NCBI RefSeq assembly: GCF_047948215.1
Contig: NC_134460.1
Location: forward strand, 151,332,049 to 151,396,048
Length of the DNA stretch: 64,000 nt
Direction: 5' to 3'
From: Lycorma delicatula
Lineage: Eukaryota; Arthropoda; Insecta; Hemiptera; Fulgoridae
Positions 55,273 through 64,000 of this stretch are shown piece by piece (position 1 is the stretch's first letter; each line of letters starts with the position of its first letter). Both the position numbers and the translations under genes were made by a program. The notes beneath the pieces are model-generated. The model was not told where the DNA came from and searched no databases. It was given only the letters and a program-made list of their open reading frames with translations.

Positions 55273-56946
55273 ATATACCGGCCAAAGCCATTGTCCAGTG
55301 TTCAATGCGGGTTTGGCGGTCGTGACCACACTTTAACATCTGTAGCGACTTACTAGGCGTTCCTGGATACTCTGTTTCCAGATGCTCAGGAGGGTGAAGC
55401 AGAAGTCGGCGTTAGGGCGGGTGAGACACCATTCCCTGGCGTACGGGCTGTGGAGCTCGAGCGGTTTCTCAAATGGTACTGAGAAAGACATCGGGGATTG
55501 ACCAACTTGACCCAGATATTTTCTATCATCTGCTGCCTCTCATAAGACAGCCGCTTGGCAGATTGTTTCGGGGTGCCTAAACTGGAGTCGCTTTCCGACT
55601 TGTTGGAAGGTGGCTTTGGTGAGGGTGCTCTTAAAATCAGCAAAGGATCCGAGTGAGGTCAGCAGTTATCAACCCTTCAGTTCGAGGAGGTGACACGTGC
55701 CGCGAATGCCGCTATCGCGATGGTAGGTGAGTGGATAACCGCGGTGGGACTCCATCTGCCCTGCGATTATCTCTATTTGTCTCGATGGCGAGAAGGCGGC
55801 GACTGGTGCCTTTCCTGATTTCGATGGAGGGAGCGATGGTCCAGAATCAGAGGCCGCCAAGTATCTTGGAGTGTGGTTAGGCCATAGGCGATCATTTATT
55901 AGTCACGTCCAGGCAGTGAGTGAGAAAGGTAGGCAGACTGTCAAGAACTTGGTTAAGTTACTATCTGACGCTGGACGGCCCCGTACGTCGAAGAGGAGGC
56001 TGTACGCGCATGTGATGAACTCAATTCTTCTTTATGGCGCTCCAGTGTGGAAGACAGTTACGGCGGTAGGGCGTAACAGAAGACTGTTGGAGGGAGTGCA
56101 GCGTCGTATGGCTCTTAAGGTGGCGTCGGCGTACGCTTCTGTCTCGACTGAGGCGGTGCTGGTGGTGACTGGGATGCCCTCACTTCAGCAGCTGTTGGCG
56201 GCTCGTGCGCAAGTTTATCAGGGTGTGTCTAAGAACAATGCCAACACAACTGTCTACAGGGATTGGCAAGCCAGGTGGGGTGCATCCAAGAAAGAGAGGT
56301 GGACGCATCGTTTGATCGTACACATTAAGCAGTGGCCGAGAGGAAGTTTGGCGAACTGGGATTCTGGCTGACACAATTCCTGACCGGCCATGGGGGTCTT
56401 TCATTCATACCTGTGCGGACGAAGAAGAGCTGAAGACCCCTTCTCCCCCTAATATCGGGAGTTACACACGCCGGAACAAGTGATATTCCAGTGACCGCGG
56501 TGGGACGAGGAACGCCGCGACTGTACTGCCGAAATTGGGTATCTCGAGGTGGGGACGATCGTTAGAACGATGTTACACGGTTCGGTGGAGTTCCACTGTG
56601 ACGGGTTTTGTGTCGGGAATATTACAGATAAAATATTGGGAAGCGAGGGGGTAAGCGATAGCTCCGTACGGAGCTGCCGTTCACCCGTGCTTACACGAGT
56701 GGGAGGTGGCGATGAAGTGCGGAGACAATCTACCTCCTGACCTAAAAGACTGAGTCCCAGCGGGGCCATCCCTTCGGGGATGCTCCCGTTAGAGGCAAAG
56801 TACAAAGGACCGAGTCCCGGTTACTGGGTGATGGAGGCCAGGAACGGCATAGCCAGGCCTGGCATTTCCATTGTCGGTGGGTGACTAGAGGCAAAGGCAC
56901 CTCCCGGAACCGTGTTCATGCTTAATTGGGGGTTTGGTTCCGGGAG
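55273..56946 (+). mobile_element. R1-like element, internally deleted 3' part
   Basis: A GC-rich block with ORF2 remnants, its C-terminal Cys/His region and a 3' UTR of about 300 bp ('ggaccgagtcccggttactg' and similar). It is followed immediately by reverse transcriptase sequence from a second, related element. No poly(A) separates the two. Confidence 0.7.
55450..56640 (+). pseudogene. R1-like ORF2, reverse transcriptase core deleted
   Basis: Segments in order: 'CLNWSRFPTCWKVALVRVLLK' and 'DPSEVSSYQPFS' (start of the RT, about 55575-55680), then directly 'EEVTRAANAAIAMVGEWI' and 'AAKYLGVWLGHRRSF', which normally follow the FADD motif. The catalytic palm is therefore deleted. From 55871 to 56371 the frame is open: 'RRLYAHVMNSILLYGAPVW' and 'LEGVQRRMALKVASAYASVS'. 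A +1 shift then gives 'GFWLTQFLTGHG', an R1-clade hallmark, and the Cys/His end 'PRWDEERRDCTAEIGYL' with a stop inside it. Non-functional. Confidence 0.75.
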
Positions 56947-58602
56947 GCAGGGGGAAAACCCATCAGCCTCTTGCCGATAATCGGCAAGTTGCTTGAAAGG
57001 CTGGTTGTGGAATGGCTCTGGGAAAGCATATATATGAACTCATTTCTAAATCGAGGTCAGTATGGCTTCACGAAAGGGGATGGCACCGAGGATCATCTTA
57101 AATGTTCTTGTCGAGGTGGAAAGCGCCGATTGTAAATATGTTTTGGCAATTTTTATTGTCATAGAGGCAGCATTTTCTTCTTTGTGTTGCAGTTTTGTCC
57201 TGTAGGAATAAGAACGCTGCGTTGTTCCCGTAGCCCTGCAGGCCGTATTATGTCACTACTTGTCTGATCGCACGGCTGTGTTTAAGGATGCGCACCTAGT
57301 TGTGGGAAAGTTTGTCACCAGGTGAAGCCAGCAGGGCTGCGTTCTCGGTCCTTTGCTGTGGAACCTGGTATTCGACGGATTTTTGGGACGACATTCCCGG
57401 AAGGGGTTCCAGCCCAGGCTTTCGCCGATGACTTGTCTCCTGTTAGTTCGTGGTAATTCACTTCAGCTAGAAGACCGAGAGCAGGCAGCTTTGTCAACCG
57501 CAGGGAGCTGGATGGACATTCAAAATTTAATAGAAATCCAAGACATAGAAATAAACTTCTATTGAGAAGTTTTTGCTTCTCAAGAGTGCAGACAAATTAT
57601 CATATAGTCGTAACCCTCCCTATTAAATATAATGGCTGTGTAATCCGCCGTGTTCGAGTTCATGAGTACCTAGGTGTTTTGTTTGATGAGAAGTTGCTGT
57701 TTAGCAACACATTAGGCAAGTAGCGGCGGTCGCCGTCTCTGTAATGCACAAGTTTAGGAGGATTGCTCGAAAGGTTTGCGGACTGTCGGACCGTCATTTG
57801 TACATGGTGTGCCGAAGTGTCTTCGAAACTATGACCTCTTACGTGGCGTCCGTTGGAAAGAAATCGAGCACTTATTCAAAATTTAAGGAGTGCCCAGCGC
57901 AGAGCCTTAATTGTATGCACTGGTGTTTTTAAAACAATCTCCTACGAGGCTACCACCGTATTGGGAAAGGCTCTCCCAGTCGATTTAGTGGTGAAAGTTC
58001 GGGCGGCCATGTGGAAATTGCGAAGAGGCAGGGAGGCCGAGGTATTTGGGATGAGGTTTCGAGCCGGACCTGTACCGGAGCAGAACGGTAATCTCAATGC
58101 ACCGGTTCTAAATTTCGAACAGTTGCCCATCTCCCGCCTGCGGAAGAGGCTTTACAGCCTCGCAATGGAAGCATGGCAGCAAGAATGGCACGCCACGACT
58201 AAGGGAAGGTCCATGTGTATAAGTTTATATAGGATCAGGGGGGATCTGGTGTGCCTCTCCTTCGTTTTAAAGAGCAACGGGAGCCCGAGTGCTCTCCAAC
58301 CATGTAAATGTAAACCAATATACGTTTCGGTTCCACCTGGCAGCTGATGAGCTGTGTGTCTGCGGGGAGGTCTAGTCAAACGAACACATGATGTTGTCCA
58401 GCTCTTGGGGGAGCCAGAACTAAGGCCAACCTGGAACTTAGACGTCAAGGGGAAAATTGGCCACTCACAAGCGGCGAGTCAATTTGGGGATAGCCGCATT
58501 CTCGGACCGTGTGGGAGTTCCTTGATGCGGTTGCTTTGTTCAACCGACATCAGTAATTTACCTGAGGGAAAAGACTCCTCCCGCGCTGCTGTAGGAAGCT
58601 AA
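56947..58602 (+). pseudogene. R1-like ORF2: RT and C-terminus, frameshifted
   Basis: Blocks: 'KPISLLPIIGKLLERLVVEWL' (56950), 'LNRGQYGFTKGDGTEDH', 'CKYVLAIFIVIEAAFSS' (first catalytic Asp replaced by Val), 'PAQAFADDLSPV' (FADD intact, about 57410), 'VHEYLGVLFDEKLLFS', then from 57853 an open stretch with 'LRSAQRRALIVCTGVFKTIS', 'LPVDLVVKVRAAMWKLRRG' and 'ISRLRKRLYSLAMEAW'. Next comes 'ADELCVCGEV' (start of the C-terminal zinc region, about 58346). Multiple frameshifts and stops occur. The endonuclease and ORF1 are missing. Confidence 0.75.
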
Positions 58603-58915
58603 GCGAGAGATATGGCTGGCTACCAGCCAGATTAAGGCTTCAAGCGCTTTAATGGTGAACAGGTACTTGCTGGCGTTCAACGGCCTATGCATGGCAGCGA
58701 AGTGCTGTCTTTGACGAGATAAATTTAATTATTGAAGCGAGTGGTGTATGGTACCACGCTTATTCCGCCCCCGCTTTTAGGTTAGCTCTAGGAGCTAGTT
58801 AGGACACTGGTCGCTATTCGTGGCTCAGTAGCCGTTCGTGGAACAGACATTCGGTCTTATGTTTTAGGGCGACCGAATGATGCGGTGGAGGGAGAAGTGA
58901 CAAGCAAACCAAATG
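56947..58915 (+). mobile_element. Second R1-like element, 3' half
   Basis: It opens within the reverse transcriptase and runs through the ORF2 C-terminus (about 58600) into a 3' UTR ending 'tgctaaaaaatgta' at about 58915, where repeat R resumes. It differs in sequence from the preceding R1-like element, so it is a separate lineage or family member. Confidence 0.7.
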
Positions 58916-59115
58916 CTAAAAAATGTAGCATTGATGCCGTTAAATTTTCAACTTAAGTGGTGAAGACGGTGAGGCTGTAGAGCAAATTCACCCTCAGTAT
59001 CTCGTGTTTTCGCCTAATTAAGGTCATATTTTTCTTAATAATATTTGTTAACGATTAAAAGATAACAATATTCGCAAAAAACATTTTTCAATATCGCACC
59101 CCCACCCCAAAAAAT
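58916..59115 (+). repeat. Dispersed repeat S/R, R part, copy 3, right portion
   Basis: It resumes R at 'ttgatgccgttaaattttca' and runs through 'gtgaggctgtagagca' and 'aaggtcatatttttctta' to 'cgcacccccaccccaaaaaa'. With 55004-55272 it reconstitutes one R copy interrupted by about 3.6 kb. Confidence 0.8.
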
Positions 59116-59204
59116 GCTCTTACCTTTGAAGCTTTGATGTGATCACTATGATGGTTATTTTCATTGTGACTTCTATTGTCGTCTAATTATGCATTTACAT
59201 AAAT

Positions 59205-59645
59205 TAATTTTTACTAAATTTGGAGCCCCAAACCCCACCGAGCGTCCGGACCCGACCAAAATTCACGCATTTTTTAACATTTTTCTTCATTCCCTTTTTT
59301 TATTGTCATCAAGTTGCTTTAAAAAATATTTCTTTATAAAATTGATCTTTGTCTCCCACTTTGGGTTTCGCGCAAAAAGTATCAAACGTAGTCGTGTGAG
59401 GTATCAATTTATACATTCTCAAGGACGCTGAAAACGATTTTAATATTTAAAGTTATTGAAATAGAAGCTTCTTTTTAGTGATATCAGATTTGAAATTTGC
59501 GGTTTTAACCTCAAGTCAATATTATTATGTTGTAATTAGAACGTGGGGTTTTTCAATATGTCATTAATACAGTAATTATATTTTATTTGTAAACAGCCGA
59601 TTGATGGGGAAGTCCTACATCTGTCAGCTTTTTTTTTAGTGATGT
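59205..59645 (-). repeat. Dispersed repeat S/R, S part, copy 2
   Basis: Reverse complement of 4911-5290. It begins 'ttactaaatttggagcccc' and ends 'ctgtcagctttttttt'. It lies on the same side of R, with the same relative orientation, as in copy 1. Confidence 0.75.
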
Positions 59646-60942
59646 AAGCGATATCTGCTTGCAGGAGACTTAGTATTATTGTATATGAGAGCACATATTT
59701 AAAAGGTTTTATTTTTTTTTTTATTAAAAGTGAGATATGAAATATCCGTTTTGTTGTTATATATTTATAAATAAAACTTTATATTTTAATATAAAATTTA
59801 TATCTCCCACCAAAACACTCGCAGAGCAAATCGTTTACTAAAATCGGTTTAAGAAATTCAGGTTGGATATCAGTCGAATTTCACACTCAAAATAACTTCT
59901 ATAACAGGTCTACCCAGTGAAAATTAGCTCTAACTACTTAAATAACTACAAAAAAATTACTAATATAGATATATTTTGCTTAATTACTACTAAAGCAATA
60001 TTGCTGAGAAACTGTTTTATTTTCACAGACGTATTTTTACAATAAAACAACGTTATTTTCAAAACAATAATGACTAATAGGTACATATAAGAGGCGTTTA
60101 GTGTTTTTATGTGAAACAATTTGTAAATACGATTATTCTTTTAAATATTTTCATATTTTGTTATTGCTCATTATCTCTCTTGTACATTGAAAAAATTTCG
60201 GTTCTGAAAATGAAATTAGAAGAGTTCCTATAATGGAGGAACAGAAACAGCGATATCTCTAATATTTCATTATAGAAGATATAAGGATTCACATTCTTAC
60301 ACGAATTCAGTCAGGCCAAATAATACTCTAATTTATTAATAAATCAAAATTATTAAATTTATCCTAGTAGCTATATTCGTAAAAATAGTACTGTGCTATT
60401 ATATTTCATCACAAATGACGCTTTGTGAAAGCGGTTGTTTTTGGTTAAGCCGCTGCTAGCAACATTACAAATATTCATATCGGTAAACATAAACCACATT
60501 CCTCCCAAGTAAACAAAACTCGATCTTAAGTAATAAATTTATTCGTTAACTTTTATAACGGGTACAGGCTAAGAGATCTGCGATACTACTAATGCTTGCA
60601 CCTTAAAGGCACTTTAAATATTATAATTTCTTCTGGAAACAAAATCTTTAGAGCTAGACATAGTCAATTAGGAAAAAAATCTAACTGAACTTTGGATTTT
60701 GAAGAATCATCCTCATTAATATTTGGTGAGTTTATATTAATCCCAAATTTGTAATAAAAGCAACATTTTTTGTCAAAGTTCAAGAGGTTCTAGGAGAAAA
60801 CAGTGTATTAATCTTTGAATATTTCTAAAAATCTTCTCTTTGTTAAACACATTTTAAGCAACAGTTGATGAAGCATTTTACTTCATAAACAGAAGATAAG
60901 ACTCATACATGCGCGCGCATTTAGTTTTTTTTTAATTTTATT
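59646..60942. other. AT-rich intergenic, nothing recognised
   Basis: No coding motifs before the transposase fragment at 60943. Confidence 0.5.
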
Positions 60943-61240
60943 TGTTCACTGTGCCTGATAAATGAAAATGTACTTCATCACTCATCGGCAGAAAATTTAA
61001 TCGATAAACAAGTTAATAAAATTTGGACAAGATGTCACCCGATTTATTTTGTCAAATTCACTTAGATCTTGCACAGTCATCATTTTGTAGGAATGATAGT
61101 TCAGATTCTTGCGTAGAATTCTTCCAACAGGCTGCTGTGGGATGGACGAAAGACTATAGCGCGCTTTTTGATTGAACACTAAGAGCTGTTCATTCATTTC
61201 TTTCCGAGTCTGTCAATGTTTGAAAACGTTCTCATAGAAT
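60943..61240 (-). pseudogene. Tc1/mariner-superfamily transposase fragment
   Basis: The minus-strand frame 61197-60997 reads 'VGRILRKNLNYHSYKMMTVQ' and 'LSEFDKINR', the end of the helix-turn-helix and the linker of insect transposases (usual v.rIL.kdL.fhpYKm..vQeL.e.D...R). Past a stop the same strand gives 'SDEVHFHLSGTVNK', the first catalytic Asp block (usual SDEaHFhLsGyVNkqN). The rest of the core is missing. It is a separate lineage from the other transposases here. Confidence 0.7.
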
Positions 61241-61548
61241 GCACAAGACACGCTGGTTTATTTTTCGTTGTAGAAGCAGTCATTTATTCACAAAGTTATC
61301 GGATCGGAATCATGACGTGGAATACTGAAATGCCAGCGGAATAATTACTATGTAATAACAGCCGAGTCACAATTTTTATAATAGGTTTTCGTAAACGAAT
61401 GTATGGTGTATAGCAATGCATTGATAAATATTTACTAAAATGACACCTGGTATGCAGTCACTGCCATTTCGATTCCCGCCTACACATCAAGGTTGCCAAC
61501 TTATTTTGCTTTAAAAGTTGTCAAGTGTCCCTGAGACTCACCGTGATT

Positions 61549-61604
61549 TTTTATATATATATATATAAAATGTGAAAACTTTTGTGTGTGTGTGTGCGCG
61601 CGGA
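61549..61604. repeat. TA and TG/CG microsatellites
   Basis: A TA run at about 61552-61567, then 'gtgtgtgtgtgtgcgcgcgg' at about 61585. Confidence 0.85.
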
Positions 61605-61640
61605 TGTGGACAATTTTATGCACATCTCCATCCAGTACTA

Positions 61641-61770
61641 GCAGAATTTCAAAATATAAAAAGTTAAGTAGATTTGATAAAACAAATTGAGAATACCCGT
61701 AAAAATTATAACGTAGAATAGTACTCTACGGGTTTTCTCAATTTGTTTTATCTATATTTTGAAATTCTGC
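61641..61770. repeat. Imperfect foldback (130 bp)
   Basis: 'gcagaatttcaaaatata' (61641-61658) pairs with 'tatattttgaaattctgc' (61753-61770), and 'ataaaacaaattgagaa' (61677-61693) pairs with 'ttctcaatttgttttat' (about 61735-61751). About 18 extra bases sit in the left arm. The loop is about 25 nt. Confidence 0.85.
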
Positions 61771-61959
61771 ACTTCTTACTTTCTGAAGGGTCTAAGCGTT
61801 TTTCCTACACTGTATTGTACGTTTGAATTACGCGGCTGGAACATTTCATAATGAGAGATATGAAACAGATTTTCATCATAATGTAGGTGTTCAACCAATC
61901 TAAACCTACTCTTTTTGACCAATCAGAAGCAGATATTGTTTAATGGAGCAGCTGTTTTT

Positions 61960-62645
61960 ACTTCCTTGTACGAAGTAAAGGAAGTTATGTGACCGCAAAA
62001 AATGTCAGTTTTCAGATTTCAACGGAAATATCCATTTTCACCATCCCTGAATCCACTTTAACTAGTTTCGGCGTGACATCTGTACGTACGTACGTATGCA
62101 TCTCGCATAACTCAATAACGATTAGCCGTAGAATTGTGAAATTTTTTGATTTAGGACTATTGTAACATCTAGTTGTGCACCGCCCCTTTTGATTGCAACC
62201 GACTTGACCAAAAGTGTCCAACAAAGCCCAACATCCAAAAGATTTGGGATTTTGGGCTTTTTCTTAACCCCAGTAATAAGCCCTCATTGAGAGATTTTCA
62301 ATGATATATCATAAGCGGTACTTAATTTCAGTGGTTCCAGAGTTATAGCCAAATGAAATTTCAATTGATGAAATATTTGGATCTTACAAGGGGAAGTCAC
62401 ATCGGTTCGAATCCGACTTCATATACATATATGTTTTTAACTATTTTTTTAATTTAAATATATTGATTTATTAATAATTATTAACCTCTAATTATAAAAA
62501 AACTGTTTTACAATAAATAATTATTCAATAATAATTATGATAAAAAAATATGACAAGAAATCAGAACTTATTAGTGAAATAAAATTTTATGTCTTTTCAT
62601 TTTAAAAGAATGTGTATATGTAATTTAATAGGCGTACAAGGAAGT
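61960..62645 (+). mobile_element. TA-flanked MITE, copy B
   Basis: Perfect 13-bp ends ACTTCCTTGTACG and CGTACAAGGAAGT. TA is present at the left edge; the right edge reads TC. It aligns with copy A. Inside, 'cggttcgaatccgac' at about 62403-62417 resembles a pol III B-box. No coding sequence. Confidence 0.8.
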
Positions 62646-62914
62646 CATGTCGAGTTCACATCAGATTTTTTACTTTGATTTTAATCCGATTTAGTAGTTC
62701 CCAAGTAGAGGATACTTTTGTATAAACACCAATAGGTAAAGTTTTTATATTACACTGTTTATCCTTTTGTTTATTACGTCGGATACTGAGGGAAAAAGTC
62801 TGTAAGACAGATCGATATTAAAGAAAAGGCAGAACTTACGACTAGCCGATTGCCACAGAAATGTTTAATGTTTTTTTTTGAAAAAAAAAAATATATATAT
62901 ATATATATATTCTG

Positions 62915-63102
62915 TAAAAAACGTATTCTGTCGTCGATCTAAATCAATAATACCAATATCTTCTCAACCGTAGGAAAAAATGCAACTCTCTATAACGGTC
63001 ATTAGTGCAGTTCATAACACTCGCCAAGGCTCGAGTCGTAACTTACTTTGTACCCGCGCATTAATGGCTATCATAGGTTAGCTACATAATGTACTACCTT
63101 GG
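62915..63102 (+). repeat. Dispersed repeat V, copy 2
   Basis: It aligns with 46165-46380: 'cgatctaaatcaata', 'tcttctcaaccgtagg', 'acataatgtact'. Confidence 0.65.
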
Positions 63103-63187
63103 TGAAAACCGCATTTGCCCAAATTGGACCGATTACAATACATTCCCTTCTACAGCTACAGCGCTATCTAGACGGGAAAGTAAAAAA
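63103..63187 (-). repeat. Dispersed repeat R, terminal fragment
   Basis: 'tgaaaaccgcatttgcccaa' to 'tatctagacgggaaagta' is the outer 85 bp of repeat R, minus orientation, joined directly to repeat V. Confidence 0.75.
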
Positions 63188-63501
63188 GAGCTAGTTAAAA
63201 TCAAATTTAAAACATTTTTGAAATAGTTTTAAAAAAATTCATAGGATTCCATCCACCTTGCCAAAAGTCTTCTTTTTTTTTAATATACTCTGTTAAAAGA
63301 GAAAAAAGGAAGAATTCAAAGGATTACACTTAAGTCAAAGACGGGAAAGTAAAAAAGAGCTAGTTAAAATCAAATTTAAAACATTTTTGAAATAGTTTTA
63401 AAAAATTTCATAGGATTCCATCCACCTTGCCAAAAGTCTTCTTTTTTTTTAATATACTCTGTTAAAAAAGGAAGAATTCAAAGGATTACACTTAAGTCAA
63501 A
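63171..63501 (+). repeat. Tandem duplication, two units of about 165 bp
   Basis: Unit 1 (63171-63339) and unit 2 (63340-63501) are nearly identical. Unit 2 lacks about 8 bp in an A/G-rich stretch before 'ggaagaattcaaaggattac'. Both begin with the R-repeat terminus 'gacgggaaagtaaaa'. The high identity indicates a recent event. Confidence 0.9.
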
Positions 63502-64000
63502 TGTAATTTGGAAAAAATTAAATATTTTTGTATTTTTATAGGATATTCCAAACTAGTAATGAATAAATATTGAAAACAACAGGATCTAAATAAAACAAAA
63601 ACAACTGTTATAATAATGAATGATAATTTATTGAAATTTCAACCGAAGCCTTTTGGAAATTGAAATTATAGGAAAATTTGTAAAACCGTTATAACCAACT
63701 GAAAGGGAAAAAACCCTTACACCATGGAATAGTTGTATTTTAAAATTTATAAAAATTGAAAAAAACTGCAAAAATAATAAGAACAAGATAACGATAGTAT
63801 CATTCATTAAAAAAAAAAAACAAAAAAAAACTAATTTTTATAAAACTCTAAATAGATGAAGGTGAATAATACGTGCGCGTTTTTATAATTGAGAGAATGG
63901 TTCTATCAGTTGTTTGCGTTCAGAGCATCTATGGACCAAGCGTAACAATCCTGATTTAGGTTTTACTCTTCTCGCTCTTCGTGCCAATCTTTACATCCTC
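63502..64000. other. AT-rich, nothing recognised
   Basis: The last 120 bp are less AT-rich and could begin another element, but no motif is readable before the window ends. Confidence 0.5.

Noticed and set aside
62395..62420. Isolated B-box-like sequence as a SINE
   Set aside because: No A-box at the right distance and it lies inside the MITE copy B; kept only as a note in that entry.

Overview
The window reads as nuclear DNA from a large, AT-rich, repeat-dense animal genome, most likely an insect. The reasons are tRNA-derived SINEs, R1-clade and RTE-like non-LTR retrotransposons, many Tc1/mariner elements, TA/CA microsatellites, and no compact gene arrangement of any kind. A hemipteran would fit, but that is inference and nothing here proves the order. 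No complete host gene is visible. The best host-gene evidence is one first coding exon with a signal peptide and a good splice donor (42339-42417, + strand), preceded by about 380 bp of less AT-rich, CpG-containing DNA. A weaker candidate terminal exon lies at 28525-28649.

Layout. 0-7.7 kb: a SINE, a dispersed repeat (T) split by the 3' end of an R1-like element, then a second dispersed repeat (S/R) split by the 5' half of another R1-like element carrying a broken ORF1. 7.7-14.4 kb: a SINE, a cluster of five 18-nt motifs, a perfect hairpin, a 1.27-kb mariner sitting in a TA microsatellite, and a second mariner interrupted by an RTE-like LINE. 15.7-19.5 kb: a widespread arthropod transposon-like coding region carrying an internal inversion, then a Tc1-like element with terminal inverted repeats of about 75 bp interrupted by a SINE. 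20.9-22.4 kb: an unrecognised decayed coding region and a LINE reverse-transcriptase fragment. 25-32 kb: a GC-rich block, a 30-bp-arm hairpin, a SINE, an R repeat, a candidate exon and two overlapping generations of Tc1/mariner elements. 34-38.8 kb: an inverted R1-like ORF1, SINEs, and a young 5'-truncated RTE-like copy with an open frame. 40-49.5 kb: duplications, microsatellites, the signal-peptide exon, repeats V, U and T, and an inverted-repeat-bounded element holding a short broken ORF. 52.6-64 kb: a mariner fragment, two copies of a TA-flanked MITE, two R1-like 3' halves nested in an S/R repeat, a transposase fragment, a foldback and a tandem duplication.

Almost all coding sequence is reverse transcriptase, gag-like ORF1 or transposase, and nearly all of it is broken by stops and frameshifts. 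Nesting gives relative ages: S/R and T repeats are older than the R1-like insertions; mariner B is older than the RTE-like LINE in it; the Tc1-like element is older than the SINE in it; one SINE2 copy is older than the SINE2 inserted into it. The two SINE families share a 3' tail, which suggests one LINE partner mobilised both. Products were recognised by conserved motifs read from manual translations. No database search was possible, and boundaries are approximate unless a target-site duplication (TSD) is stated.
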